Translations under genes and position numbers: made by a program
Assembly (NCBI GenBank): GCA_004123355.1
Contig: SCHM01000003.1
Coordinates: 5,785,058-5,849,057 of the forward strand
DNA: 64,000 nucleotides
From: Amphirosellinia nigrospora
Lineage: Eukaryota; Ascomycota; Sordariomycetes; Xylariales; Xylariaceae
Reading direction: 5' to 3'
In this document: positions 26,663 to 38,207 of the stretch, piece by piece
Position numbering within the stretch: the stretch's first letter is position 1
Layout of the letters: every line of letters begins with the position of its first letter
Notes under the pieces: generated by a model
Seen by the model: only the letters and a program-made list of their open reading frames with translations
Databases searched by the model: none
Told to the model about the DNA's origin: nothing

Positions 26663-28037
26663 GGAGCGACATGAACGCGCATAAACGAGATAACTTACAG
26701 CATGGTTTGTTTCCATAACTACAAAGTTAATAGTTACTAAACTTATCTGACAAATGTGCCCACTCAATTATTCTCCATCTACGTCTGCTGCTTATAGCTT
26801 GAATGAGGCATTGGCCAGTACGACCAGCGAAGACTGACCCTTCGATAAGATGTCTACGACACTTGATGACTCCAACCCATTAGCTTAAGTGTTTTCAGAA
26901 CGTTCTATGTATGTTGCGGTAACTGCCTGACAAAAATCAACTACTTTTTGCGACTTGTATGCGGCAGCTCGATCCGTTGCTCACGGATAAACAGTTTTGT
27001 TTGAAGGGGCCTATTTGGCTCGCGCTCCTATATCACATCACCATTTCAGGGTAGAATCTATTGAAGTCGCTCATTACAATTACAGTAGTTTTGCGGAAAT
27101 TCAACTTCTCCTGTCTACTAGTAGGAGATCAACAGTCACACTGGATTACTTACTGTCCTCTTAGATTTCCTGACTGTTCTACAATGATACTCGAATCATG
27201 ATCCCTGCTCTGCTGCGCGGCGTTATGTAAGTTAGATTGGTTCAAGTTATTATCACTGTACCTGCATATATTGAAGTAAGTTTCATTTATACCTGCATTA
27301 CAAAAGAAAGATGTCTCGGATGCTGCGGTACACCACCAACAATGAAAAAGGCACATCTATGGATGAGTGTAATTTCCGTTACCCGGTTGTAATCTTTTGA
27401 GGCGAAATATATCTGGGCAAGGCTATTGAACACAAATGTAAAACGTCGCCACGGACATCATCGGCCCTTCGCCTTGAAATGTGCAGTTTCAACTGGCGCT
27501 CTATCTGACTGTTCTAAAGTTAGATTCGACACAAGTTGAAGGGTAAATTGAGCAGGCTAGCACTAGTTTGCATTCAGTACCGTACATTGCGAACTTCGGT
27601 TTTGGCCCCTTAAGTCCCTGCGATGCGATGCGATGCGAGTCATCGTGTAGTGTATACTACCCCTCCGTAACAGTGCATGATCCGACAGTCTTCATTTCTC
27701 ACCGACTACAATTAATTATAGAAATAAAACGTGCAGGTAACATGGAAGGAATACCCTTTCACCTGAGCCTGCATCGCATCGTCTTACAGCGTAGCACCGA
27801 CGCCCTCCTAGAGTTCTTGCCTTGTTGGGGTAGATAGGGCGCGAACCTATCCCTGCCGGGGCCTTATCTCTTCCCATCGGGGCCGACGGGATAGGAGGCG
27901 GATGTGAGGTACTACGCAGCAAGCATCAACCCATTAGATTCACGTTGGATACTCTTGTGAGAGTTTTGAATGACAGAAGAAAAGCTTTGAGAATTAAAAC
28001 TTAGAGTTAATCATTAGTCAGTCTACCCCCCCTTTTA
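26663..28037. other. Intergenic, convergent 3' ends
   Basis: No gene supported. A GCGAT pentamer repeat (about four copies) lies near 27616. GGTTCGCGCC on the minus strand near 27845 resembles a box B but has no box A partner. Confidence 0.45.
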
Positions 28038-29219
28038 CTAATCGCCGTAGTCACTCTCACTCCGCTGTCCGTCGCCCCCAGTCATCCCATCGTGTATTGA
28101 GTGCAGTGCCTTGAGCCATGTATCAAAGGTAGCCCTTAAGGCGCTCTCTTGTATGCCTCCCTCATGTGTATTGAGGACTTGATTACGTAGCTTCTCGTAT
28201 GCCTCGATCATAACCCATATCTGTAGAGCAGCTGCATCTGTGTTAGGTTGGGCCGGTGACCTATTCACCGCTAAAGACAACTCTCTCGTCAAAAGGTCTA
28301 CACATGTTTGTAAAGTCGGGCCCCTTTGGGGATTCGTCGCTTTCCGCTCCAGTCTTAGCGGTGCAGTTTCATAGCTAGTCCAGGACGGAGTGCTTGGTAC
28401 CGAGGAGATGGTGACATGTTTGAAATCCGCCGAATCCTCCTCGACCAACGTGCCATCGTCAGACCGTGGCGAGCTTCTCGGGATTGGAGGTTCAGGCATT
28501 TCTGCTACGGGCTCTAGAGGTGGAGGTATGAGTGCTAGATCTTGAGGAGAGAAGCACTCGTCGCGCTTTTCTACTGTAGCACCACGCTCTATGGTTGTTT
28601 CGTTCGAGAACGACGCGCGAGACTCCAACAACGCCCTGTAGGACTCGGCGATGCTCTCAATTGTCGGGACATCTTGTGACACTCCCTGAGTGCGTAATAG
28701 AGGGTGAGTTTCCAATTGCCCGATCTGTGATACAGGTGTTTTCGCATATCGCCTTGTTGGTTGAGGTGGTACGTTCTTGATCGGAGGGCTTGGTTTCTTC
28801 TCCGGGGTTGGACTTGTGCTGATAGCAAGATGTGCGAACTCAGGAACCACCATGCTTGCGGGACGCTCCCGTGTGTTTTCATTTCCGGACTGTCGCGAAC
28901 GGTGGCCGTCACGATATAAATAGCCGCTCTTTCGGAAATCCTCGAGCCACTTCCCATCGTCTGAGTTTGAGGGTGGCGGTAGCGCGGGTCGTTGCGGAGC
29001 ACTTGGCTTCATGCTGTGAAATAGATTGAATGCTAAGGACGTCCTATGTGATTTATGCTCTGGGCTCATCTTGGTGTCGCTATAATTGACTGAATATGGC
29101 CGTTGCTGTGGTTGTGGTTGTTCCTGTTGAGCACCGAGCTTTTGAAGTTTCCTTTTCAGCTTCTTGCCGTCGGGTTTTGCCATTGATGGCGTCCATAAGT
29201 TTCCTAGGTACCGATCCAT
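28038..29219 (-). CDS. Uncharacterised, largely disordered protein
   Basis: One uninterrupted frame of 393 residues, one of the few undamaged genes here. Residues 1 to about 290 are low-complexity, rich in Pro, Ser, Arg and Gln, with basic (KKLKRKLQKL) and acidic patches, and are probably disordered. The C-terminal 100 residues look folded and helical (GPTLQTCVDLLTREL, LQIWVMIEAYEKLRNQVL, FDTWLKALHSIHD), the likely conserved module. I do not recognise the family. The start at 29219 gives MDRYLGNLWTPSMAKPDGKK; a second Met at residue 13 is possible. No signal peptide or membrane helix. A nuclear or scaffolding role would be a guess. Confidence 0.75.
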   Translation of the reverse strand: MDRYLGNLWTPSMAKPDGKKLKRKLQKLGAQQEQPQPQQRPYSVNYSDTKMSPEHKSHRTSLAFNLFHSMKPSAPQRPALPPPSNSDDGKWLEDFRKSGYLYRDGHRSRQSGNENTRERPASMVVPEFAHLAISTSPTPEKKPSPPIKNVPPQPTRRYAKTPVSQIGQLETHPLLRTQGVSQDVPTIESIAESYRALLESRASFSNETTIERGATVEKRDECFSPQDLALIPPPLEPVAEMPEPPIPRSSPRSDDGTLVEEDSADFKHVTISSVPSTPSWTSYETAPLRLERKATNPQRGPTLQTCVDLLTRELSLAVNRSPAQPNTDAAALQIWVMIEAYEKLRNQVLNTHEGGIQESALRATFDTWLKALHSIHDGMTGGDGQRSESDYGD

Positions 29220-31133
29220 GTCGGCCTAGCTAATATTCCGTGTCTCGGAATAGTTGGATACTGGGGTTAAATGAAATAGGGATCGTATATTCGGAAGTAG
29301 AATTGAATTACTGGTACACAGCGTATATAATCATGGTGCAATAGGGAACCGGGACCGTGACTCGGCCGTGAATTAGTATATTATATGTTATATGTAGCCC
29401 GACCGCCGCATTCTATCTTTTTTTCAAGTGGACATGCCCCTGCCATCCATTCGGGAGATGACGTTTGGTCAAGGTGGGATGCAAAATGGGGGGTCATCAT
29501 CATGCAGGCTGGTGGGCACAGTCAGCCCAATACGAAAACCGGATTTCTAGTCTGAGCCCTTGGGAGGTCGATGCCTGCACCGAATGGTGCGCTGCTGCAT
29601 GGGCAGGACATGGCCATGGCGTGCCAGCGACAGTGTCTCATGCGCTTGTCATCGTATTACCCCCTGCAATGGCATGCAGCACAGACTGGCGGCCGTGGCC
29701 TACGGGGCGAGCCCTGCGACTAGGAGCCCTAGCAGGCCCTAGCATCCAATAGCCTTTGGGTATTCGTGGCGAGATGGTGGGACTGGACCCCAAAGGACCA
29801 GAGGGCTAGAGGGCCAAAGAGCCCTATCCACAGCTGTATAACACAGCTAGTGTACCTGGTGTTCCTGATAGATTTGAGACTGCATGATGAAGTTTCTTCT
29901 ACATTTCGTCTGCAGGCTGTACGATGCAGCGAGGTGATCCAATCTTAATTTATCAAGCCCTCGGATTGCTCGGAATCGGCCGGGCCAGGAAAATGAACCT
30001 TTTCGTTCCACCGAGTTTAGCTGAGGGTGATATCATTCGCAACATCGAGGTACCTACCTACTTGTAAGGAAAAGAAAAGAGAGCAAGCAAGGATCAATAG
30101 GCTTCTTGCTCGCTATACTAACTATCCGGGTAGTACCATGTTAGCCCAGGTAGGCTGCCGAGGGGATTCTTGCGAACGTTTATCTGGGGATATTGGTCTA
30201 ACGTAAGCTCATTCGCTATACTCTAGGGATCTGATCGCCAACAACGTGGCGCCTTATAGCCTCATTGCCTAGAAATAAAAGATAAGTTAATTTCAAGTGG
30301 TCTGTCGCAATAATAGGTAGTCCTTAAATTCGGAGCTGTCGTTCATTTATACTACCGTAGGATAGGTAGTCTTTTATCACGAGCGGCAGCTTGAGAATAG
30401 GATGAAATCATTAACTTTTTTTACGGCCTCAGAAAATCGTCTGACGGAGGGATAGACGACTTGCTTGCAACTAGCGTATGTAGATCCGGCTGGGTGAAGA
30501 TCTTACAAGGCCACGTGTGTCCACTCTTGTTGGTGTGTGATGGGAATGAGTATACAGTATATACAAAACCACTATATATCGCTTCTATGTACTGATGTTT
30601 CAGAGCAGTGTGTCGCTGAAACTGCAGCCGGACCACTTTATATGGCGCTGTGTACTCCCCTCAACCCATGTTTAAGAAAGCTTGGCAGGTATTTGCGCTA
30701 GGCAAGGCTATGAACGGGGCAGCGCGCGAGCTAGTAGTTACCCTTTTAACAGAGGTTTTTGGTGTAAGTCTGTGTAAGTACCTTTATGGGGCTCCTGTGG
30801 GCTCGCTGCTTAGCGTGAAAAAGATACCTAGTGGGTCCGACTTTTACTAGGTGTGACCGGAGTATAGCCAGGAGCTAACAAATCCTCAAGGTACTGCACA
30901 GTATTATATTACAGTGCTTACCTTAATTGCATCCCAATTCGTACCACTCAACGCGCCTTCACGACGCGTCCCCTGCATTGCATGTTGCTGTGCGTACCAC
31001 TCTTCTAAGATAGCATAACATCAATAATCACGACAAAAGCTTACCTTCACGTCCCTTCGAACCACGAGCCAGCTATTCTAGTCGCTAAGCCCATAGAATA
31101 AGATACTCCTCGACTGGCCCTTTTAGACCGGCC
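29220..31133. other. Intergenic, divergent promoters
   Basis: This gap separates two divergent genes, so it should hold both promoters. Around 29460 to 29830 the DNA is GC-rich and open in more than one frame, but with no recognisable protein. I see nothing else I can name. Confidence 0.45.
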
Positions 31134-32455
31134 ATGCCGCTTATTTCTGGCGCCCAGCGCAGCCGCGGCCGTCCACGACCCTCATCTCCGTCACAGGCAC
31201 AGCAGAATCGGCGCGCTACCCGGTTACCCGACTACGAGCCCCGTCATTCCCTCTCGATGCTGCCTCGCGTAGGGCCTTGACTGAACTTTCCAACAACTCA
31301 GACACGCGAATCTACGAAGAGCACTTGAAGAAGTCCATCACGTTGTTGACAAACAACGTGCGCGACATCAACGACCGCCATGTAAAGAGAAAGGACGAGC
31401 TAGATAAATTGAAAAAGCAACACCGGAGCCAGAGCGAGGACGATGCGGAGAACGACGAGCCGCGGAAACGCCAGCGCGCCGAGGAGGCGGCCGTCATGCG
31501 CCTACGGGAGGAGGTGCCTGCGCTTACAGACGAATGCGAGAGCGCAGTGCGCGACGTCATAGATATGCGCGTCGAGCTCGAGGACGGTCGGAAGGCGATA
31601 CATGATACGGTGCGCAAGGTCGAGTCAGAGAGCGCGCGGGCCGCACAGCAGGAACAAGAGAATGGCGAGAACGAGGCTAAAGCCGAAGACGACGACGGCG
31701 ACCTCGTCATGAGACATACGCAGCACGACATCACCGGCCCCTTGCGGATTTTGAAGAATGAGCGGGAGAAGGCGACTGCTGATTATAATACGAGATCTCT
31801 GGAACAACGCTATGCTGTCGATAATGATTATATCGGTTTCAAACGTCTATGGTGGGATGCCGTGCATAGTTTGGACGGCAAACCGTTACCGGATGCGTCG
31901 AGGTGGTTTGCGCGCAATAATGCTGGCGGCGACGAAGAAGACGACGAAGAGGAGGAAGACCTAGTCATTGCCGAGGAGCATCTGAGCATCTACTGCCCAT
32001 TGTCTATGGTTGTCATGGAGGAACCTTATACGAGCAGTGTCTGCAAACACACTTTCAACAAACCCGCCATTGTGCAATTTCTCCGTGAGCAACCGAATCA
32101 GAGGGCCACATGTCCGCAGACTGGTTGCAGTAAGGTATGGACAATATTTCTAACCGTTTACTTTCCCGATTCAACTCTAGCCAACCTTGGTCATCGTGAA
32201 TACGCAAAATACTGACGGTTTTGGCAGGAAATTACGATTAAGGAATTTTACGTCGATCAAGTCATGCTGCGCAAAATTCAACGTGCGCAAGCCGAGAACC
32301 AAAACCGAGATGTGGATGATGAGGACAACGCGGTTGACGTTGACGGCGACTCATCAATGCTTCCACAACGTAGCGTTAAAGCTGAACATGCTAGAGACCG
32401 GGGCAACAAATTACTGGCAGATTTTGGGCTCGATCCGGAAGACGACACCATATAA
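31134..32455 (+). CDS. nse2: E3 SUMO-protein ligase NSE2/MMS21 (SP-RING)
   Basis: The C-terminal half carries an SP-RING: IYCPLSMVVMEEPYTSSVC, KHTF, then CPQTGC, the Cys/His pattern of Siz/PIAS-type SUMO ligases. The N-terminal half is a long charged coiled coil (KKSITLLTNNVRDINDRHVKRK and onward), as in NSE2, which docks on the SMC5 arm. The SMC5/6 complex acts in nuclear DNA repair. An intron at 32135 to 32227 lies immediately after the SP-RING; the second exon (EITIKEFYVDQVMLRKIQRAQ) ends at 32455 with an acidic tail. The ATG at 31134 opens MPLISGAQRSRGRPRPSS and joins the main frame after a one-base loss near 31250. The total is about 410 residues. An acidic run (GGDEEDDEEEED) sits before the RING. 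Confidence 0.85.
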
Positions 32456-33704
32456 AGATGAGGATTAAGACGGCGAAGTCGGTGAAGACAGCGTGTGACT
32501 CTAAATCTGGGTCCATTGCTTCAAGGCCGGAATACCGTGATCACATCTATAGCCTAAGCCAGTCTATAGCAAAGAAAGTCCAAGCCTACCATCTTGCAAT
32601 CTATAGTCTCTGTTTTCAGAAGCGCCCTTATCTATTACAATCTGAGGACTTGACCGGCGGCATGTTGCTCTTGGGTGTGCTATGGTACTCGGCCTATACA
32701 TTCGAATCATCGATGAAATTATCCCGAGTATCCCGCCGAATACACAACTCTAAAAGCTTCGCCAAAATAGCCGAGGAATTAGCAAAGAGTGGGCCTTAAC
32801 GGCGTATATCTCAACCCGTTTCTGCAATATAGGGTCGGAGAGTAGACTATAATGGTCGGCACTATCATCGAACTCTTCCCTACCATCTCCCCTCGCTCTG
32901 CCCCCGAGCTCCTTCACGGATACGAATTCCCTAACGCCGTCCACCAGCGTCGCCTGTTTCTATTCCTTCTCGTTAGTGAGAAGCTAGAAGTACTAGTTAG
33001 AGAAGCGTATTAGGCTATGCACGACATTGATGCGCTGGAGTAAGTGTAGCCCATTTTCGCGGGATCCCCGCTCCCGGCTTTGTATCGCATTCCGGGAACT
33101 ACGGGCTCGTCGTTGTGGCGCATTGATCGAGGCGACGGGTCGAAGCGCGCACGACGTCGAGTCAGGTAGATGGGGGTTGTAGGGGTTTGACAGTAGCGCC
33201 GCCGGTTATCCAGGATGATTGCTATGTATGACTATCTGTCGGCAAACTAAAGCACAGAATATTGACTTCTCCGTCGCCTTTACGCTCGGTACTCGCAAAA
33301 AAACTTCAAGGAACGCTTTATTGCACCACTACGCTAAGTTAGAGCCGTCTCTCTCCTCAAGATATGACCTTTTCTGAGGCACTCTGTCCTAGCTGAGACA
33401 ATGAAGTATTACAATATGTTGGCTCAATGGCCAGTGCCAAATCGTACAAGCCCATCATAGCCAAAGTCCAAAGTCGAAGGATTGAGTGGACGTAGATAAA
33501 ATCGCCATAGTCCACCGATAGATTTACAAGAGAAGCCCATTGCTTGCGACCAAGCAGCGATTTTTGTGATCCGAAATATACCCCAAAACTCCCATTCATA
33601 TTTGCCTTCCCTTGTTGTTGTCGTATATCCATGGCCCTCCTAACCCCAAACCGCGAAACTATAAGAGATAAAATTGTAGTGAATTGGTATGACATATTAT
33701 AGGC
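32456..33704. other. Intergenic, no clear gene
   Basis: Open frames at 32458 to 32799 (plus) and 33357 to 33695 (minus) lack recognisable features. A short ATG frame at 32853 (MVGTIIELFPTISPRSAPEL) of about 53 codons could be a small gene remnant but is unsupported. Confidence 0.35.
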
Positions 33705-34015
33705 TCAGGGGAGGCGGCTTGCTAACGCATGGATCTGCGCCGCAACCCTCGCTCGATGCGCTGCCTCGACATCCTGAGCCGAACGAGTTGAGGCCAAAGG
33801 CGTGCTATCCGGCGCCCTTTTGAACCTTTCGACAGAATAGCCTTCAAGGGTCTGTGAGCCACTGGCTCCTGACGTAGACGGAGGGGCCGAGAAGTAGTGG
33901 CTTGGTTTGGATGGCGTCTGCCTGAAATGCCATAGTGGATTAGCAACGCACTTCCGAGCGCTAGGAGAACATACCCGCCATAGATGGCTTGAGTCGAGTT
34001 GTGAGAGGTGGACAT
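33705..34015 (-). CDS. Small uncharacterised protein, two exons
   Basis: The first exon encodes MSTSHNSTQAIYGG. A 53-base intron (33922 to 33974) has a perfect GTATGT donor, GCTAATCC branch region and TTTCAG acceptor. The second exon (QTPSKPSHYFSAPPSTSG to SRLP) ends at 33705, giving about 85 residues. The retained-intron version encodes a hydrophobic stretch (YVLLALGSALLIHYGI) that would make a membrane anchor. So either this is a spliced soluble protein, or it is an unspliced membrane protein with a one-base break just after that helix. I cannot decide from sequence, and the family is not one I recognise. Confidence 0.5.
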
Positions 34016-35756
34016 GGTGGGTCAAGTTCAATGTATTATTTGGTTTATATAAACTGTAGAAACTATAATAATGAAGATAGTTGCGTTGTGCTATAATAGT
34101 AAATAACAAGAGTTACGATTCTAGCACAATGGACAAGTTGAAAGAATGAGAGGGAATAGGGTGCAACATCCAAGATACTTATACAGTGGCCCGCAATGCA
34201 CAACAGAGGGCCATATGGACGGGAAAAGCGCCTCAGAGCGCAGCGTATTCGTGTGTTGCGCTCGAGCCATTGTGGTTCGCTTCATCCGCCATCTAGTATC
34301 CTCGCATCCAAGAACTACGCAAAATGAGGATAACTTGATCCCGCAACGTCTATTGGTCGAACTTGCTCACCACGGACGATCCCAAGCTGGTAAACGAATA
34401 ACATCGAGGCATTCTTACGATCGGTTGCCTGACCTTAATATAATCGGTTACCGTAGATGCCTTGATGTGCCCATTAGAGTCGTATCACGGATTCCCTGTT
34501 CGTGACAGTAGTCTTCCAGTCGGCTCGGCAAATAAATGCATAACGAACTCGACGCCACGACTCGATTGGTGAAGAGTATTATTGGACGAAGGACGAACAC
34601 TGTATAGGCACCTGGTTAAGATTCAGCCTCAAGATCAGGTCCACACCTGCATCTAGATCAGCGAGCAAATCATATTTTGCATGGAGAAGGGGGAGTGGGG
34701 TGTAATGCAAAGACGACGCCTATGTGTCATCATGACAATTGTAACAGATATCAAGATGAGATATAAGCTGTAAAGACTTATATAGAGAGAATTGGGGGAG
34801 CGAGATTTGCTGAGGACACATGCTTTGATATAGAGGGGTGTTCCTACTTCATCGTAGCTGTAAGAAGTTCACTTGTGTTTGGTTTCGTAGACGATTCGAC
34901 GCGGCATGTGAAGTGCTATCGACACCTCTCGAAGTGGGGGTTAACGCAATCCGGGAGTAGAATGAACGAGTATGGGATAGGCCGAGGCAACTGACAAGGC
35001 AATCTCACGACGGTAAGTTATGCATAAACAGGAAGGCTAGAGTTTCCCCACAATCGTTGTCGATAAAAATGTCGGCAGCAAACCACTGGAACTTCCGCGC
35101 CGCCGGCAGGGCTACTGAGCTTGTATGGGACGTCAAGCCTGACTTCGCCCGCAAGAGAAGAAGTTAAGCTCTAACCGTACCCTCGCTGAAAGAGGATAAT
35201 GGTTACTGACCATACTTAATATTCCCTTTACCCTGAGGTCTCGAGCAGGCCGTGGGCAAGAACATCCTGTTGATGGCAACCAGCAGCTTAAACGACGCAT
35301 CAACGTCCAGTCCGCCTGTTGCTGTCGAGTTTGCTATCTTTTGTGGTACTCGTTGTAAACCGGCCGAGAACTAAGATACAGTACGTTGCACTGTAGCTCT
35401 CCAAGAGAGGAACTCGGAGGGTCACATCTTGCGAAGGCGCAGGCCGTCGGCCAGCAACAATCCCTGCTTCTCTGCCTAGACATTAGTCCCGCGAGTCGTG
35501 AGAGGCAAACTCAGGCAAAGCGCTAGATAACAACAGCTCAGTGCTCGCGTAGGGTTAGATGAGATATAGTTGATTGGATGGCCTCGGAGTCGTATTCGGT
35601 GTAGTATCCAACTCGATGTACATCACACGACAACCAAATGTTATCTGTGGTCGAGATTGGGAGACCTCCGACTACTGACCGCCATTTCCAACGGCTTTGC
35701 GCATTGGTTGCTGGCCGTTGTGCTCGCTGCTCGGGCTGCCTCGTTGGACAAGGCGG

Positions 35757-35864
35757 CCAACTGACGCGCCTTGTTTGCCTTGTTCGTTTTGGTCGCTGCC
35801 TCGGGGCTGCCTTGTCCAACTGACGCGCCTTGTTCGCCTTGCTCGTTTTGGTCGCCTAGTTCGC
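35757..35864. repeat. Imperfect 59-base tandem repeat
   Basis: CCAACTGACGCGCCTTGTT begins at 35757 and recurs at 35816 (CCAACTGACGCGCCTTGTTC), with the following bases up to TCGTTTTGGTCGC matching apart from a few substitutions. Degenerate CTCGCTGC/CTGCCTCG elements just upstream look like an older copy. Both strands are open through it, as is usual for such GC-rich repeats, and I do not call it coding. Confidence 0.7.
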
Positions 35865-36960
35865 GTTTGTCAGCAACGGCAGGCCAACTCGCTTGTCGGA
35901 GCTTAGCAATGATCTAAGCTGCGAGACGAGCAGTATCTGAGGAAGCTTGACTCACGTGATGATAAATGATAGTAATGCTGGATGTATTTCAGAATATGGG
36001 GGCATCTTCTCACCCACAAGCAACCATATCTGAGCGATGACTCGTCAGAGTACTATGATGGCTTAAAATGTAGGAAGAGAACTATTTCAACTGAGTAAAC
36101 GGAATGTCCAAGCTATTATGGTTCATGGTTTAGTCCCGCAGAGCCGCATAAGTAAAGGATATTTGACTGGGGAATAGGGTGCCTTTATGTATGTCGATAT
36201 CTGTTTCGGTGAGGAAGATGTCAAGTTGTCTGCCAAGAATCTATTGGTCATACCCTTGCTTCCCCGCCACCAATAATAGTCCTGTTCCGTTCCCGCCCTG
36301 CTTGTAAATTGTGGAGCAAATTTCGGTAGGATGTGCTTTAAGGTTCTTACTTAAGCAGAGCAGCCGTCGTTTGTTTGGGGATAGTGAGCCGAAGTAGCTG
36401 CACAACGACACAAGTAACTCAAGAGGTATTAATTCAAGCATCAAGTTCATTCCCATCATTCTATGTGGCATTATAATGATTGAATTAAATGGGCGGTTAA
36501 TCTCATAGAAGGGCATAGAGTGATTGACAACGAAGCCACCATGAGGGTGAGCCATAGATACTCCCGATTGTACATCTTCAATGTCTGCATACATAAAGGT
36601 GATTTAGAGGTATGGTATAAGAGAACCTATGCGAAGCACTTTGATTATCAGGAATTGAATTCGTTAACATACTTCTATGGACTATATCTTAGTTTTTGGA
36701 CAGTAAGAAGTTGCTCTGCCTCTTTCGTTTCGCTTCTCTGCCCAGATCAGCTCGCATGGTCTTTGTAGGTAGGTACTTATCTAACTTCATCATTATCACC
36801 ACGCCTTGTCTTTACCTACGCCTGGTCAGGTATGTAAGCCGCAAGTTTGTGATAGCTATCTTATTGTTTTCAGTTTTCCAGAGGTTTTGTACTCTGAGAC
36901 ATACTAGCCACAACGAAGCCACGTACCACCACACACTGCCACAGTGCCCATAAGTCAAGG

Positions 36961-37017
36961 TACCTACTTGGTAGTTAAGTAGGTAGGTACTTAAGTAAGG
37001 TAGGTACCTAGCTACCG
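36961..37017. promoter_or_regulatory. TAGGTAC palindrome cluster before the kinase-like gene
   Basis: A 57-base segment is built almost wholly of TACCTA, AGTAGG, TAGGTAC and GGTACCTA units. It ends 70 bases before the next start codon at 37087. This is the densest of three such clusters placed close upstream of genes in the window. Confidence 0.35.
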
Positions 37018-37086
37018 TATTTTAAACTGCCTTTCTACTTCGCATCCCTACTGCTCAAGACCATCTACATTAGGCATGACGAAATC

Positions 37087-38086
37087 ATGGACGTCGAAAC
37101 GAAACAGCAAGATGCTTTCGCCACCAATGTCGTCCAGCTTCGGGAGGACTATCACAGACGCCGTCAGAACACCAATCTAGTCCCTCCAGCCGGCAAGCTC
37201 GTTCTCGACCACATGGGCACAAGCGGTGACAAGCCGAGCGAGATCTATTGGTATGAGGACGGAACTGATCTAGGCCAATGCGTCCGTCTCTATGATATTC
37301 CTGGCACGCTCTCTGGCGACATTCTTCGCCTTCGTCGCGATCTACCTGCGATTTCCGGTCACTTTGAGGTCGATGGCGATATCGTCCAGCCTCTAGATCG
37401 TTGCCTAGAGCCCCCGCGCCTATTGAGGATGATTTCGAGGACATCAGCGACCTCGTCGCACAGCTACCTCTGGTGGACATTGACACAGCTAAGCACTTCA
37501 CCAAAAAAGGGAAGTACCGTAGCGAGATCAAAAACCTCCTCGCATGCCAATCAGGCTCGTGTCCTGGCAAGCCCCTTTCTCCGCACCTCGTTCAACTCCT
37601 CGGTAGATCCCACAAAGACGAGCTGGTTTTCAAAAAGCTATTGCCGCGGTATAGGATTCTTCCACGATTTTCCGACCTGGCGACCTACAAGAGCTGGATT
37701 CTTCAGATTATCTCTGCCCTGGAGACACTTCATTCTCTTGGCATCATCCATCGCGACTTGCGTATCGACAACCTTCTCTTCTCCGAAGACGGCAAAACCC
37801 TACTCGTTTGCGACCTCGAGGGCCGCTGGGGCCAGAGGGCGGCACCAGAAGTTGCTATGGAAGGATTGGACGCCGGCTGGTCCACTAAGTCAGACATATA
37901 CGACATTGGAAATTGCATCAAGGGCATGGTGTATGCAAATGCGCCCATCACCAGTCAGGTGGAGTGGCCGGTGCCACAACCGCTCGAGGCTGTTGTTGAG
38001 GCATGTATGCGCGCAGAGCCAGAACACCGCCCTACTCTGCAGAATTGCGTGTTACCTTAGAAGAGATTAAAGTTGATACCAATTGA
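37087..38086 (+). CDS. Protein-kinase-like protein with altered DFG and no clear Gly-loop
   Basis: The C-terminal half holds a kinase C-lobe: ISALETLHSLGIIHRDLRIDNLLFSEDG (catalytic loop with HRD and the downstream Asn), VCDLEGRWG in the DFG position, AAPEVAMEG as APE, and SDIYDIGNCIKGMVY as helix F. The DFG motif reads DLE, and upstream I see no GxGxxG glycine loop. The N-terminal 150 residues are unlike a standard N-lobe, although LVFKKLLPR may supply a strand. A one-base loss in the C5 run at 37411 to 37415 splits the gene; restoring continuity gives CLEPPAPIEDDFED. Another break near the end makes the last codons uncertain (stop at 38060 or, more likely, 38086). Total is about 333 residues. 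A divergent fungal kinase or pseudokinase is the fairest call. Confidence 0.65.
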
Positions 38087-38207
38087 CCCGATGCGTGTGA
38101 GACACATCCAACCACATTGCATGTAATTTCAACATAAAAGCAACTGTCATGTCGGAATAACTATGTGATTTTTTAATTCCTTACATGCGCCTAGTGATTC
38201 ATTAATT

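Larger units (their letters stand above)
34016..37086. other. Gene-poor 3 kb stretch
   Basis: No gene supported. It contains an imperfect 59-base tandem duplication and, at the right end, a TAGGTA palindrome cluster, both listed separately. A 117-codon minus-strand frame at 36241 to 36594 has plausible composition but no recognisable motif or intron structure. Confidence 0.4.

Noticed and set aside
27833-27860. GGTTCGCGCC on the minus strand as a tRNA T-arm or SINE box B
   Set aside because: No box A, no acceptor or anticodon stem within tRNA distance.
29465-29752. Plus-strand 95-codon frame upstream of the disordered-protein gene
   Set aside because: GC-rich composition leaves several frames open at once; the protein is Trp/His/Ala-biased with no motif and lies in a probable promoter.
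32853-33014. Short ATG frame beginning MVGTIIELFPTISPRS
   Set aside because: About 53 codons with no features; may be a remnant but I cannot support it.
36241-36594. 117-codon minus-strand frame in a gene-poor region
   Set aside because: Plausible composition but no recognisable domain, splice support or neighbour context.
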